From the NCBI RefSeq assembly GCF_009617995.1, contig NZ_CP044129.1, positions 868,001-932,000 of the forward strand: 64,000 bases of DNA. Reading direction: 5' to 3'. The translations under genes were made by a program, and so were the position numbers. This document shows, piece by piece, positions 33,412-43,061 of the stretch. The stretch's first letter is position 1. Each line of letters begins with the position of its first letter. The notes under the pieces were generated by a model. The model had not been told where the DNA came from. It saw only the letters and a program-made list of their open reading frames with translations, and searched no databases. Origin of the DNA: Halomicrobium sp. LC1Hm. GTDB taxonomy: Archaea > Halobacteriota > Halobacteria > Halobacteriales > Haloarculaceae.

Positions 33412-35184
33412 ATGACCGAGTACTTCGAGGTTCACGAGCGCGACGGCGCGGCGCGGCTGGCCGAGTTGCGGCTGGCCGATCCGGTCACGACGCCCGCGGT
33501 CGTGGACGACCACCTCGCGGACGCCGGGAGCCTCTGGCCGACGGAGCGAGACGTGCCGGAGGGCGACGAGAGCGTCCTCACCGTCCTCCCGCACCGCGGC
33601 CTCCCCGGCGGCACGCCCGAGGAGGTCGCCGAGGCGTTCGCCGTCGACTATCCTGACGTGGACTATCCGAGCGCCGCCGTCGTCTCGACGGAGACGGCCG
33701 ACGACGACAGCGCCGACGCGTACGTCCTCTCGGAGGCCGCCGGGCTCGTCGGCCACGCCGAAGCGTTCGTCGAGGCCGTGATCGAGACGCGCGAAGCGAT
33801 ACCGGACGACACCGCCCTGATGCTGTCCGGCGTCGCGACGCCGCGCAACGTCGCCACGCTGGTCTACGCTGGCGTCGACCTCGTCGACCGGGACCGGGCC
33901 GTCGTCCGGGGGACACAGGGCCGATACCTGACGACCGACGACGCCTACTTCCTGGAAGACCTCGACGAACTGCCCTGCTCGTGTCCGGCCTGCCGGCAGC
34001 CCCGCGAGGAGTTCGACCGCCAGGACTGTGTCGACCACAACGTCAACGCACTGGAAGCGGAGCTGGCACGGGTCCGTCGCCGGATACGAGACGGCCGGCT
34101 GCGTGACTACGTCGAGGGCCAGGCCCGCCAGGACCAGTGGCTGACGGCGACGATGCGACGGCTCGACCAGCAGTACGCCTACCTCGAACGCCACACGCCG
34201 ATCTACCGACGCGAGGAGATCACCGCCGCGACCGAAGACACCATGCGCCGGGTCGAGATCCAGCGGTTCGCACAGCGGGTCACCGAACGCTACCGGCCCC
34301 GCTTCGACGAGCAGCCCCTCGTCATCGTCCCCTGCTCGGCGCGCAAGCCCTACAGCGACTCACAGAGCCACGAGCAGTACCACCGGGCGATCCAGTTCCG
34401 GGGCCACATGGCGTCGATGACCTCGCCGATCGGCGTCGTCCCACAGGAGCTGGAGCTCACCTATCCGGCCCAGCACTACGACTCCGTCGTGACCGGGCAG
34501 TGGAGCGCCAACGAGATCGAGTTCGTGGCCGACGTGCTCGAACGCTATCTCGACGGCACCGACTACCCCGAAGTGATCGTCCACGTCCCCGGCGAGGGGT
34601 ACCGCGAGATCTGCGAGCGCGTCGAGGAGCGCCTCGACCAGTCCTTTACCTACACCGTCGAAGACCACCCGACGACGGCGGACTCGCTGGCGAATCTCGC
34701 CGGGGCACTGGAGGGGTACCCGAAGTACCGCAAGCGCGAGCGCCAGCACAACACGCTCCGGGCAGTGGCAGACTACCAGTTCGGGGCCGGTGCGGGCGAC
34801 GAGATCTTCGGCGACACGCTGACCGCGGAAGGGACGTACCCCCAGCTACGGGCCCACGGCGAACGGACCGACGGCAGCCAGGGCGAACAGCTGGCGGCGC
34901 TGACCCAGCAGTACGGCGTCCTCGGACTGACGATCGCGGGAGCGCGACAGTGGGTCGACTCGGACGTGTCGGTAAAGCGCGTCGCGATCGACGACTTCGT
35001 GCCACACGGCTCCGTGCTCGCGCCGGGCGTCGTGGAGGCCGACGACGAGATCCGCGTCGGCGACGAGGTCGTGATCGAAGGCCCGTCGGCCTTCGGCGTC
35101 GGCCGCGCGACGATGCCCGGTCCGGCGATGGACGAGGCCACTCGCGGGATCGCCTGCCAGGTGCGCCACGTCGAAGAACAGTAG
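33412..35184 (+). CDS. arcS: Archaeosine synthase
   Basis: 590 aa from ATG 33412. It is a TgtA paralogue lacking the transglycosylase catalytic motif, with the ArcS signature VPCSARKPYSDSQSHEQYHR (about residues 305-324) and a C-terminal PUA domain (about 510-590). It acts on preQ0 at tRNA position 15, adding a nitrogen donor on the way to archaeosine. PCSCPACRQP is the zinc site. Adjacent to tgtA, consistent with a shared pathway. Confidence 0.9.
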   Translation: MTEYFEVHERDGAARLAELRLADPVTTPAVVDDHLADAGSLWPTERDVPEGDESVLTVLPHRGLPGGTPEEVAEAFAVDYPDVDYPSAAVVSTETADDDSADAYVLSEAAGLVGHAEAFVEAVIETREAIPDDTALMLSGVATPRNVATLVYAGVDLVDRDRAVVRGTQGRYLTTDDAYFLEDLDELPCSCPACRQPREEFDRQDCVDHNVNALEAELARVRRRIRDGRLRDYVEGQARQDQWLTATMRRLDQQYAYLERHTPIYRREEITAATEDTMRRVEIQRFAQRVTERYRPRFDEQPLVIVPCSARKPYSDSQSHEQYHRAIQFRGHMASMTSPIGVVPQELELTYPAQHYDSVVTGQWSANEIEFVADVLERYLDGTDYPEVIVHVPGEGYREICERVEERLDQSFTYTVEDHPTTADSLANLAGALEGYPKYRKRERQHNTLRAVADYQFGAGAGDEIFGDTLTAEGTYPQLRAHGERTDGSQGEQLAALTQQYGVLGLTIAGARQWVDSDVSVKRVAIDDFVPHGSVLAPGVVEADDEIRVGDEVVIEGPSAFGVGRATMPGPAMDEATRGIACQVRHVEEQ

Positions 35185-35197
35185 AGCGCGGTGACCG

Positions 35198-36184
35198 TCA
35201 GGAGTTGCGGACCAGCGGCTCGTACCACTCGCGGTTCTCGCGGTACCAGTCGATGAAGGCCGAGACGCCCTCACGGATCGTGTACTCCGGCTCGTAGCCC
35301 AGCAGCTCCGCGGCCCGCTCGGTGCTGGCGTGGGTGTGCTCGGCGTCGGCGTCGTGGCGCTCCTCGTAGACCAGATCCAGCTCCGGGGCGAGCTGGTCGC
35401 GGATCTCCTGGGCCAGCGTCTCGATCTCGATGTTGTCCGTCGAGCCGACGTTGATCGCCTCGCCGTCGGCCGCGTCGGTGTCGAGCAGTGCGACGTTCGC
35501 CTCGACCACGTCCTCGATGAAGGTGAAGTCTCTCGTCTGGCTCCCGTCGCCGTAGACGATGGGAGAGCGGCCGTCGAGACAGCGAGAGACGAAGTTCGAG
35601 ATCGCCATGTTCGGGCGCATCCGCGGCCCGTAGACGGTGAAATAGCGCAGCGCGACCGCCGACAGGTCGTACACCTCGCTGTAGGCACAGACGTACCGTT
35701 CGGCCGCGAGCTTTGACGCCCCGTAGGGACTGACCGGCGTCGTCGGGTGTTCCTCGTCGTAGGGCAGGTACCGCGGCTTGCCGTACACCGACGACGAGGA
35801 CGCCATCACGAACCGCTCGAGGCCGGTCTCGCGGGCAGCGTCCAGTAAGTTCAGCGTTCCGTCGACGTTGACCTCGTCGTACTTGCGCGGGTTCTCGACG
35901 CTCTGACGGACGCCGGCCTGTGCGGCCTGGTGGTAGACGTAATCGGCGTCGGCGACCAGCTCGGCGACGAGGTCGGCGTCGCGCACGTCGCCCTCGACCA
36001 GTTCGTAGCTACCGTCGCCCGACGCCGCGTGCTCGCGACACTGCTCGACCGTGTGCTGTTTGATGTCCACGTCGTAGAACGGATCGAGGTTGTCCAGCGC
36101 GACCACGTCGTGGCCGTCGACGACGAACCGCTCGGCGATGTGACCGCCGATGAACCCCGCACCGCCGGTGACGAGAATCCTCAT
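35198..36184 (-). CDS. NAD-dependent sugar epimerase/dehydratase
   Basis: 328 aa from ATG 36184. GGAGFIGG at the N-terminus binds NAD, and ASSSSVYG with PYGASKLAAE supplies the catalytic S/Y-x3-K triad of extended SDRs. Likely a UDP-glucose/UDP-glucuronate 4-epimerase. Neighbours are a nucleotidyltransferase (same strand) and UDP-glucose dehydrogenase (divergent), so it probably makes sugars for surface glycans. Confidence 0.88.
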   Translation of the reverse strand: MRILVTGGAGFIGGHIAERFVVDGHDVVALDNLDPFYDVDIKQHTVEQCREHAASGDGSYELVEGDVRDADLVAELVADADYVYHQAAQAGVRQSVENPRKYDEVNVDGTLNLLDAARETGLERFVMASSSSVYGKPRYLPYDEEHPTTPVSPYGASKLAAERYVCAYSEVYDLSAVALRYFTVYGPRMRPNMAISNFVSRCLDGRSPIVYGDGSQTRDFTFIEDVVEANVALLDTDAADGEAINVGSTDNIEIETLAQEIRDQLAPELDLVYEERHDADAEHTHASTERAAELLGYEPEYTIREGVSAFIDWYRENREWYEPLVRNS

Positions 36185-36225
36185 TGTCGGAAAGGCCACG
36201 GGCTGTCAGTAAAAACCCGTCGGGA

Positions 36226-37005
36226 CTACTCCGCGCCGTCGACCGCCTGCACGGCGTCACCGTCGTCGGCTTCGTCACCGTCGTTGGTCTCGGCACCGCC
36301 GGTGAGCCGTTCCTCCGCGGCGTCTCTGTCCTCGGGATAGCCGATGTCGGTGCGCCAGCCGTCCATCCGGATGGCGTCGATGGTCCGCCCCGAGTGCAAC
36401 AGGAGGTCGATCGCGTCGCTGATCTCGTACTCGTCGCGGTTGGAGGGCTGGACGAGGTGACACGCGTGGAAGATCGCCGGTGTGAACGTGTAGAACCCGG
36501 TCATCACGAGGTTCGACGGTGGCTCCGCTGGCTTCTCGACGACTTCCTCGATCTCGCCGTACTTGTTGGTGTCACAGACTCCGTAGCGAGAGGCTTCGTC
36601 CCACGGCACTTCCTCGACGAGGAAGGCGGCGTCGGCTCGCTCTTCGCGCTGGCGATTGATCACGTCCTGGAGGTTCGCCTGGAAGATGTTGTCGCCGAGC
36701 ATCAGCATGAAGTCGTCGTCGATGTGCTCCTCGACGGTCAGCAGGGCGTGGGCCAGCCCGTTCTGTTCGCGCTGGTGGGCGTACGTGATCGGGACGCCCT
36801 CGAACTCGTCCTCGAAGTGGTTGATGATGACCTGTTTCTTGTAGCCGACGACGACGAGCAGTTCGTCGGCACCGAGCTCGATCAGTTGCTCGAAGCAGTG
36901 AGTGAGAATCGGCTTGCCGGCGACTTCGACCATTCCTTTGGGCTTGTCTTCGGTCAGCGGGCGGAGCCGGGTGCCTTCCCCGGCGGCGAGGACGACAGCT
37001 TTCAT
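36226..37005 (-). CDS. aglF: Sugar-1-phosphate nucleotidyltransferase (AglF-like)
   Basis: 259 aa. [19 protein letters not shown] is the nucleotide-binding signature, and MLGDNIFQ the metal-binding aspartate. It forms UDP- or dTDP-glucose from glucose-1-phosphate. AglF of Haloferax does this for N-glycosylation. The acidic C-terminal 25 residues are an extra. Same strand as the epimerase, 41 nt upstream of it. Confidence 0.82.
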   Translation of the reverse strand: MKAVVLAAGEGTRLRPLTEDKPKGMVEVAGKPILTHCFEQLIELGADELLVVVGYKKQVIINHFEDEFEGVPITYAHQREQNGLAHALLTVEEHIDDDFMLMLGDNIFQANLQDVINRQREERADAAFLVEEVPWDEASRYGVCDTNKYGEIEEVVEKPAEPPSNLVMTGFYTFTPAIFHACHLVQPSNRDEYEISDAIDLLLHSGRTIDAIRMDGWRTDIGYPEDRDAAEERLTGGAETNDGDEADDGDAVQAVDGAE

Positions 37006-37087
37006 ACGTCCACATTCACCAGTCAGTCAGGTAAAGGCTATCGGTCGAACAGAATCCTCAAGGCCAGTCTCGGACAACTGCCTCCCA

Positions 37088-38383
37088 ATGAAGGTAAGTA
37101 TCGTCGGCAGCGGGTACGTCGGGACGACGCTCGCGGCCTGTCTGGCCGACCTCGGACACGACGTGGTCAACGTCGACATCGACGAGTCGATCGTCGCCGC
37201 GATCAACGACGGCGACGCGCCGATCCACGAGCCCGGTCTGGCAGAGCGCATCGAGCGCCACGCGGGCGACCGCCTGCGGGCGACGACCGACTACGCGGCC
37301 GTCCGCGAGACCGACGCGACGTTCCTCGCGCTGCCGACTCCCGCAAACGACGACGGGAGCAACGATCTCTCGATCATGGAAGCGGGCGCGCGCTCGCTGG
37401 GCGAGGCGCTCCCGGCGGGCGGCGACCACCTCGTGATCGTCAAGAGCACGGTGATCCCGGGCAGCACCGAAGCGGTCGTCACACCGGCAATCGAGCAGGC
37501 CGGCGACCTCGCGGTCGGCGAGGACTTCCGGATCGCGATGAACCCCGAGTTCCTCCGGATGGGGACCGCCGTCGCGGACTTCACGGACCCGGACAAGATC
37601 GTCTTCGGTGCGACCGACGAGCGGGCCTACGAGACGCTCGATCGGATCTACGAGCCACTGGTCGAGGAGACCGGGGCCCCGGTCGTCCGCACCGGCCTCC
37701 GTGAGGCCGAGATGATCAAGTACGCCAACAACTCCTTCCTCGCGACGAAGGTGAGCCTCATCAACGAACTCGGGAACATCTGCAAGGAGTACGGCGTCGA
37801 CGCCTACGAGGTCGCGGACGCGATCGGGCTCGACGACCGCATCGGCGAGCGGTTCCTCCGGTCGGGGCTGGGGTGGGGGGGTAGCTGCTTCCCGAAAGAC
37901 GTCGACGCACTCATCGCGGCCGCGGAAGACGCCGACTACGACCCGGAACTCCTGAAGGCCGGCGTGAACGTCAACGACCGCCAGCCAGAACGGCTCCTCT
38001 CCTTGCTCGACGACCACGTCGACGTGGCGGGCAAACGGATCGCCGTGCTGGGACTGTCCTTCAAGCCCGGCACGGACGACGTACGCGGGACGCGTGCGAT
38101 CCCGGTCATCGAGGGGCTCCACGAGCGAGGTGCCGACGTGGTCGCCTACGATCCCGTCGCCGTCGAGAGCTTCCGGGAGTACGCGCCGGACGTGGCCGTT
38201 AGCGCCGCCGACGCCGCGGCGGATGCCCTGGCGGGAGCCCACGGCGCAGTCGTCGTCACCGACTGGGACGAGTTCGCGGCGCTCGACGACGAGTTCGACG
38301 AGATGGCGGATCCCGTCGTCGTCGACGGCCGCCACGTCGTCGAGCGACGCGACGGCATCACCTACGAAGGCCTGACCTGGTGA
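37088..38383 (+). CDS. aglM: UDP-glucose 6-dehydrogenase (AglM-like)
   Basis: 431 aa from ATG 37088. [18 protein letters not shown] binds [17 protein letters not shown] and the catalytic cysteine in GGSCFPKD are intact, and [14 protein letters not shown] belongs to the C-terminal domain. It oxidises UDP-glucose to UDP-glucuronate, using the product of the nucleotidyltransferase transcribed divergently from 37005. The 82-bp spacer carries both promoters. Confidence 0.88.
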   Translation: MKVSIVGSGYVGTTLAACLADLGHDVVNVDIDESIVAAINDGDAPIHEPGLAERIERHAGDRLRATTDYAAVRETDATFLALPTPANDDGSNDLSIMEAGARSLGEALPAGGDHLVIVKSTVIPGSTEAVVTPAIEQAGDLAVGEDFRIAMNPEFLRMGTAVADFTDPDKIVFGATDERAYETLDRIYEPLVEETGAPVVRTGLREAEMIKYANNSFLATKVSLINELGNICKEYGVDAYEVADAIGLDDRIGERFLRSGLGWGGSCFPKDVDALIAAAEDADYDPELLKAGVNVNDRQPERLLSLLDDHVDVAGKRIAVLGLSFKPGTDDVRGTRAIPVIEGLHERGADVVAYDPVAVESFREYAPDVAVSAADAAADALAGAHGAVVVTDWDEFAALDDEFDEMADPVVVDGRHVVERRDGITYEGLTW

Positions 38384-38398
38384 GTGCGGTAGTGTTCA

Positions 38399-39110
38399 GA
38401 GTAGCTGATTCCATGCGAAGCTGAGGATCTGAGCCAGTCGTCAGCTGTGTCTGGATCGACGTGACTGATACTGCCGGCTGTACGTCTGTGACGGATTTCG
38501 CCACCCCGGGGTGGCGAAGATCTTCACGAAGTGACAGCCGGCAGTATGAAGCAGTTTGAGAGTGAAGAAGGTCGTCGCTTTACCTCTCGAAAGACACGTT
38601 CGACGCGATGCCGATTTCCCTGTTTTTGGTATCTGAAATCGAGGCCATGACGTGAACACGCGTCTTTCAACGGGGTCGCACTATCGACGAGAAACACGGC
38701 GTCGTCGACGTCGTGTTTCTCGCGTAGTTCGGCAAAGAATGCGTAAGCAATAGCGTTCGTACGCGTCGTCTCAAGCGTTGTGTGTGGCAATTCGTTTGAT
38801 TCTGGATCGACAGCGGCGTACAGCCAATACTGTTCGTCGTCGATTCGGATCACCGTCTCGTCGACCACAACGTGATCCGGAGATCGGCCAGATTCTGGCT
38901 GTAGCTCGGCCTTGTGAACCCAATTATGAACAGTGGATCGAGCACCTTCGACACCAAATATCTCAAGAACAAAAACAGTATTCGAAAGTGATAATCCAGC
39001 GAGATACAACTGAAACTGAACTTCATCAGCAATCGTGGTGTCGCTTCTCGTTCAACAAACTCTAAGTCGATCTCGTCTAAATTCCCGATGAGGCGGCCGT
39101 TTTCGGGCAT
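38399..39110 (-). pseudogene. Broken IS6 transposase
   Basis: The frame begins at ATG 39110 (LDEIDLEFVEREATPRLL), shifts near 39020 to YLAGLSLSNTVFVLEIFGVE, and continues with the DDE core (HVVVDETVIRID, DAVFLVDSAT, VERVFREVKRR). At LSNCF it is interrupted by the 78-bp palindromic element (38469-38546). Beyond the element the reading resumes as HVDPDTADDWLRS. It therefore has one frameshift and one insertion, and no active transposase is made. Confidence 0.85.
38469..38546. repeat. 78-bp palindromic mini-element, copy 3, with 3-bp target duplication
   Basis: TACTGCCGGCTGT...ACAGCCGGCAGTA inserted in the IS6 transposase. Flanked on both sides by TGA (TCA on the gene strand). Deleting the element and one TGA restores the transposase frame through SNCF-SHVDP, which shows it arrived by insertion. 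Confidence 0.85.
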
Positions 39111-39211
39111 GAATCACGTTGAAAACCGACCGCCTCACTCTTCATCCTTATCTGAACACGATCCGGACGACTCCCCGAAGGCATACGGACGAGGCCGTCG
39201 AAGGGCCGGCT

Positions 39212-39979
39212 ATGGAACTGCAGACACTCACGGATCGACTGGACGAGCGACTCGACACGGCGGCCTACGCCGATCTGGACGCGAGCCCGAACGGGCTCCA
39301 GGTCGAGACCCGCTCGACCGAGATCGAGCACGTCGCCGTCGCCGTCGACGCCGCCGAGGCGACCGTCGAGGCGGCCGCCGACGCCGGGGCCGATCTCCTG
39401 ATCACGCACCACGGCATCGTCTGGGGCGGGATGGAGCGACTGACCGGGACCCACTACCGTCGGATGGCTCCCCTGATCGAGCACGGCATGGGGCTGTACG
39501 TCTCTCACCTCCCGCTCGACGGCCATCCGGAACTGGGCAACGCCGCCCGACTCGCAGACCTGCTCGAACTGGACGATCGGACTCCCTTCGGCGAGGTCGG
39601 ACCGGAGTATATCGGCCAGCGCGGACGGGCAGCCAGCAGCTTCACCGCCGAGGCCCTCCGGTCGTCGCTAGCCGACGAACTCGACACCGCCGGCCAGCCC
39701 GTGCAGGTGCTCGACTTCGGCCCCGACGAGATCGAGGACATCGCGATCGTCACCGGGAGCGGCAGCGACTGGATCGGCGAAGCCGCCGAGGCTGGCGTGG
39801 ACGCGCTCGTGACCGGCGAAGGCAAACAGAAAGCCTACCACGAGGCCCGCGAGGCGGGGCTGACGGTCGTCCTCGCCGGCCACTACGCCACGGAGACCGT
39901 CGGCGTCCGGTCCCTCGCCGCGGTGCTCGAAGCGTGGGGCCTGACCACGACCTACATCGATCACCCGACCGGACTGTAG
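39212..39979 (+). CDS. Nif3-like dinuclear metal protein
   Basis: 255 aa from ATG 39212. LLITHHGIVWGG, YVSHLPLDGHP and LAGHYATETVG carry the histidines and acidic residues of the Nif3/YbgI dinuclear metal centre. Members form hexameric toroids; a GTP cyclohydrolase-type role has been proposed but is not established. Confidence 0.88.
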   Translation: MELQTLTDRLDERLDTAAYADLDASPNGLQVETRSTEIEHVAVAVDAAEATVEAAADAGADLLITHHGIVWGGMERLTGTHYRRMAPLIEHGMGLYVSHLPLDGHPELGNAARLADLLELDDRTPFGEVGPEYIGQRGRAASSFTAEALRSSLADELDTAGQPVQVLDFGPDEIEDIAIVTGSGSDWIGEAAEAGVDALVTGEGKQKAYHEAREAGLTVVLAGHYATETVGVRSLAAVLEAWGLTTTYIDHPTGL

Positions 39980-40031
39980 CGACCACGACGGACCGCATCC
40001 CTCAAGCGCCCTCGGCCGCCACTGTTCGCCG

Positions 40032-40607
40032 ATGGACGCGCCGGTCGAGTTCGACGCGATCGACGATCACGACGACCTGATCGCGTGGTCCCGTGCCTAC
40101 TGTAAGCACGCCCGTCGCGAGTGGCTCGTGGACGTGCGCCTCGACCTCGTCGAGTGGACGGTCTCGACGCGGGCCCGCCGCCGTGCCGCCGCGGTCAGAC
40201 ACCCCCAGATCGACGACGCCACCGCCGACGAGGCCCTGGACTGGGACGCCGTCCCCGCTGCCGACGGCAGACCACTCGCCTGTACGCTGTCGCTGACCTG
40301 GGACGCGTTCCGCGAGTTCTCGCAGGCGGAGTGGGCGTCGACGCTGCGCCACGAACTGATCCACGTCGAACAGTACCAACACTGCGGCACGACCGGCCAC
40401 GGCGCGGCGTTCCGGCGTCGCGCCGAGACACTCGACACCGAGGTCCACTGCCGGACGTTCGCCGACGCGCGCTGGACCTTCCAGTGTCGAACCTGTGGCA
40501 CCGTCGTCGCCCGACGCTACCGAGACTGCCCGTTCGTCCGCGAGTACGACCGCTACCGCTCGGACTGCTGTGGCGACCGACTCCGACGCGTCGAACGGAC
40601 GACGTGA
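40032..40607 (+). CDS. SprT-like zinc metalloprotease
   Basis: 191 aa. STLRHELIHVEQYQHCGTTG contains HExxH followed by GHGAAFRR, the SprT/SPRTN active-site layout. The C-terminus has a zinc ribbon (CRTCGTVV...CPF...CCGD). SPRTN-type proteases digest DNA-protein crosslinks; the archaeal role is inferred. Last conserved gene before the accessory island. Confidence 0.85.
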   Translation: MDAPVEFDAIDDHDDLIAWSRAYCKHARREWLVDVRLDLVEWTVSTRARRRAAAVRHPQIDDATADEALDWDAVPAADGRPLACTLSLTWDAFREFSQAEWASTLRHELIHVEQYQHCGTTGHGAAFRRRAETLDTEVHCRTFADARWTFQCRTCGTVVARRYRDCPFVREYDRYRSDCCGDRLRRVERTT

Positions 40608-40779
40608 ATCCTGTCGGGGACGATCAGCTACCGGCGTTTCGCCAGTGAATCGTTCAGCCGCTCTCTCCGTTGTCCATCTGCTCGATCGCCTCCTCGCCGA
40701 GCGGCGGGAGTGATTCGCCGATCGCCTCCACGTCCGAGATCGCCGGCTCTCACACCGGGGACTCGTTCGACGGACGCGA

Positions 40780-40923
40780 TTTTCGGTCAATCCGATCACC
40801 GAACGAGGAAAGCGGTACCTCGACAGCGAGATCGACACGTCGGAAGACACACCGGACGAGGTGGAGTCGGTCTTCAACGAGAACGACGGACCAAGCGCCG
40901 GAGAGAACCACGTGCAGGTCTAA
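40780..40923 (+). pseudogene. C-terminal remnant of a PhiH1-repressor-like winged-helix protein
   Basis: The frame reads NPITERGKRYLDSEID and an acidic tail to TAA at 40921. TERG-RYLDGE is the typical wing end of haloarchaeal PhiH1-like regulators. No helix-turn-helix or start remains upstream. Confidence 0.5.
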
Positions 40924-40926
40924 GCC

Positions 40927-41216
40927 ATGAGCGAGAGAAAGTCGGCCTACTGGATGAAGCAGTTGGACGAACGGATCTTAGAGTATATCGACCGGGACGG
41001 GATGGCGACACCGCACATGATGGCCCGCGACAGGGCTTTCACGGCGTCGCCGGGTCACATCTGGGAACGGTGCCAGATGCTCTACTGCATCCGATTCGTC
41101 GAGCCGATCTACAACGATTGTACGACCTGACGACCGACGGGATGCTCTATCTTCAGGGGCAGATCGAAGCCGATAACCGGCCGAAGCCGCCAGTTGAGAG
41201 AGTACTACGTGGCTGA
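40927..41216 (+). pseudogene. Frameshifted winged-helix regulator (PhiH1-repressor-like)
   Basis: From ATG 40927 the protein reads as a winged helix (LDERILEYIDRDGMATPHMM, SPGHIWERCQMLYCIRFVEP) and stops prematurely at 41130. In the +1 frame it continues as LYDLTTDGMLYLQGQIEAD and ends at 41216. One missing base near 41115 explains both readings. The shortened 67-aa form could still bind DNA, but without the wing. Confidence 0.7.
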
Positions 41217-41266
41217 GGAAGCTAATAGATCAGATACAGCAAAACCAACATTACACCCAAACATGG

Positions 41267-42172
41267 ATGAAGATGAGGGTTAATACCGCCACCCACCTGG
41301 CCCAGAAAATTGCATCGCCAGCGCAAGTAGAGACCATAGAAACGTATGAGGAACGCATGGACGATTACAGGGCAAAAAATTACACCCATATCCCGCTCCC
41401 TCTGGATCAAAAGTATGTGAACACTGAGACAGGTGAAGTTCATGATCTTGCCCCGCAACAAATCATCCATCCTGACGCATCTGTGTTCACTGCAATCTCT
41501 CACTTACGAGGAGACCCGTTTTTATTGGTTGATCACCGGTATTGGTACGGATTTGAAGATGGAGAAATAAAATGGTCGGGTAGAAATACGGACTTTGATA
41601 GAAAATTGGGGCGGATAATCTCGACAAGACACCATGACCCAGAAACAAAAAGAGATATTGCAAACGTAGTCAGAAGCCAAGGACACGTTGGTATCATAAC
41701 TCTCGCAGACATCAATAGTAGAGCAGCTAAGGAGTCGATATACCCAGTTATTGCTGAGTTAGAATCTGTATTTGCAGAAAAGATTGAGGAAGAGTTGGAT
41801 GAGATCGATATTGTACCATACTTATCTTCAAAAACGATCGACCGTTGGTCAGAAGCAAAGGAGGAAGGACTGGGTATGCATATCTCTGAGTTTATGGAGC
41901 TTTCTGAAATCCTAAGTGTTGTTGGAGACCACGAAACCCTCCGTGCCAAATTCGACTACAACTCGAAAACCGAGTTTGAAGAAACCGGTGGTTTAGTCCA
42001 CTTACGCAACCCAATTATGCATTTGTCGAGAACGCTAGTTCATAATAGAAAGGATCTTCAGCAGACCGTCGATCGGATTGAGAGGTGCAAAGACATCATT
42101 GAAAGAGCTGATAGAGATGTTATTTTAGAGAATTACAGCCACGACCCTTGGCTATCAGAATTTCCTGATTGA
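41267..42172 (+). CDS. AT-rich gene: CBS-like sensor plus HEPN-like domain, 301 aa
   Basis: Base composition is far more AT-rich than the surroundings, so it is probably a recent import. Residues about 65-160 hold two CBS-like halves (VFTAISHLRGDPFLLVDHRY; GHVGIITLADINSRAAKESI). The C-terminal helical part contains LRNPIMHLSRTLVH, where RNPIMH fits the R-N-x3-H ribonuclease motif of HEPN domains. It may be a nucleotide-sensing RNase used in defence or abortive infection. Assignments are by eye. Confidence 0.6.
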   Translation: MKMRVNTATHLAQKIASPAQVETIETYEERMDDYRAKNYTHIPLPLDQKYVNTETGEVHDLAPQQIIHPDASVFTAISHLRGDPFLLVDHRYWYGFEDGEIKWSGRNTDFDRKLGRIISTRHHDPETKRDIANVVRSQGHVGIITLADINSRAAKESIYPVIAELESVFAEKIEEELDEIDIVPYLSSKTIDRWSEAKEEGLGMHISEFMELSEILSVVGDHETLRAKFDYNSKTEFEETGGLVHLRNPIMHLSRTLVHNRKDLQQTVDRIERCKDIIERADRDVILENYSHDPWLSEFPD

Positions 42173-42256
42173 TGTCTGTATATTACAACTCCTCACAAAC
42201 TATCGTTCAGTAGACGCTACTCTCGGCGTACTGTAAGTATCGAGTCATGTTCACCA

Positions 42257-42658
42257 TCACTCGGTGTGTACAACGTCGACATCAGTGAGTTGTGTAACTG
42301 GCCCCTTGTCGAAGTCGTTGCTGTTGTGGGTGACGAACGTGGCACCTTCCTCGTGGGCAGTCGCCAGATTCAGCAGGTCGGCGGCGTCGAGAGAGACACC
42401 CTGAGACTGTAGCTTTTCACCGAGGTACGCCGCTTCGAGTGCTGTGTCGTCGGTAAAGTTGATGATCCGGTCGAAGTTCGACTGGAGATTGTTCTGCGTC
42501 TCGATCATCTGACTTCTCGACGGCTGCGCCTTGTACGATTCCCATGCGACAATCGCGGGGATAGTCCACTCTTCCTCACGGTATTGACCCAGATGCTGAA
42601 CGATCTGTTGATCCAGTTCGGTGAGCTTTGCCAGGATATCGCGATCCAGAACGATCAT
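42257..42658 (-). CDS. VapC-type PIN-domain toxin
   Basis: 133 aa starting MIVLDRDILAKL (first acidic residues), with SLDAADLLNLATAHEEGATF and THNSNDFD at the C-terminus, the PIN active-site layout. A metal-dependent RNase is expected. It overlaps the antitoxin stop by 4 nt. Confidence 0.8.
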   Translation of the reverse strand: MIVLDRDILAKLTELDQQIVQHLGQYREEEWTIPAIVAWESYKAQPSRSQMIETQNNLQSNFDRIINFTDDTALEAAYLGEKLQSQGVSLDAADLLNLATAHEEGATFVTHNSNDFDKGPVTQLTDVDVVHTE

Positions 42659-42879
42659 TCGTGCTCCCGCTCTTCGAGCGATTCGCTTAGCTCGTCGTGT
42701 GCGTCGTCCATGCGCTCACCGAGGTCGCCGTTGTTGATGTCGCTGAGTGACTCTGCAATCGCCTCCACGTCCTTCTCGCTCCGGCTCAGACGGTCCAGCA
42801 GGTCGTTGAAACTCTCGTCGTCCCGCTTCAGGTCACGGAGCCGTTCCTTCACGTCGTCGCTGACTCGAATGGTGCTCAT
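42655..42879 (-). CDS. VapB-type antitoxin
   Basis: 74 aa from ATG 42879: STIRVSDDVKERLRDLKRDD is the strand-helix start of a ribbon-helix-helix/DUF7557-like antitoxin, and the acidic tail neutralises the toxin. An upstream in-frame start at 42930 would add 17 residues and is less likely. Confidence 0.78.
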   Translation of the reverse strand: MSTIRVSDDVKERLRDLKRDDESFNDLLDRLSRSEKDVEAIAESLSDINNGDLGERMDDAHDELSESLEEREHE

Positions 42880-42920
42880 GTGTGTACGTTGTATACGCTT
42901 GGTTGGTATTACTTTCGCCG

Positions 42921-43061
42921 TTACAGCCACTCCACTTTCTCCCGCTCCCGCAGCTGTGCCTCAGGCGAGTGCGTTCCGCGATAGTGGTCCAGAGACGTCT
43001 CCAGATCGTCCCAGCCGCCCCAGTCGCAGACGACCATCGCATCCACATCGGCCGACCGAAG
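42921..43061 (-). pseudogene. Tyrosine integrase C-terminal fragment
   Basis: The minus frame ending at TAA 42921 reads ADVDAMVVCDWGGWDDLETS, then LDHYRGTHSPEAQ and REREKVEWL. This is the end of haloarchaeal phage-type integrases, with the nucleophilic tyrosine in DHY. The R and HxxR parts are absent. It abuts the interrupted gene at 43062, so recombination joined the two. Confidence 0.65.

Larger units (their letters stand above)
38392..39159 (-). mobile_element. Decayed IS6-family insertion sequence
   Basis: Ends are GTGTTCAGA (38392-38400) and its inverted copy TCTGAACAC (39151-39159). Removing the 78-bp mini-element and one target repeat leaves about 687 bp, normal for haloarchaeal IS6 elements. 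No 8-bp target duplication is evident at the flanks. Confidence 0.7.
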
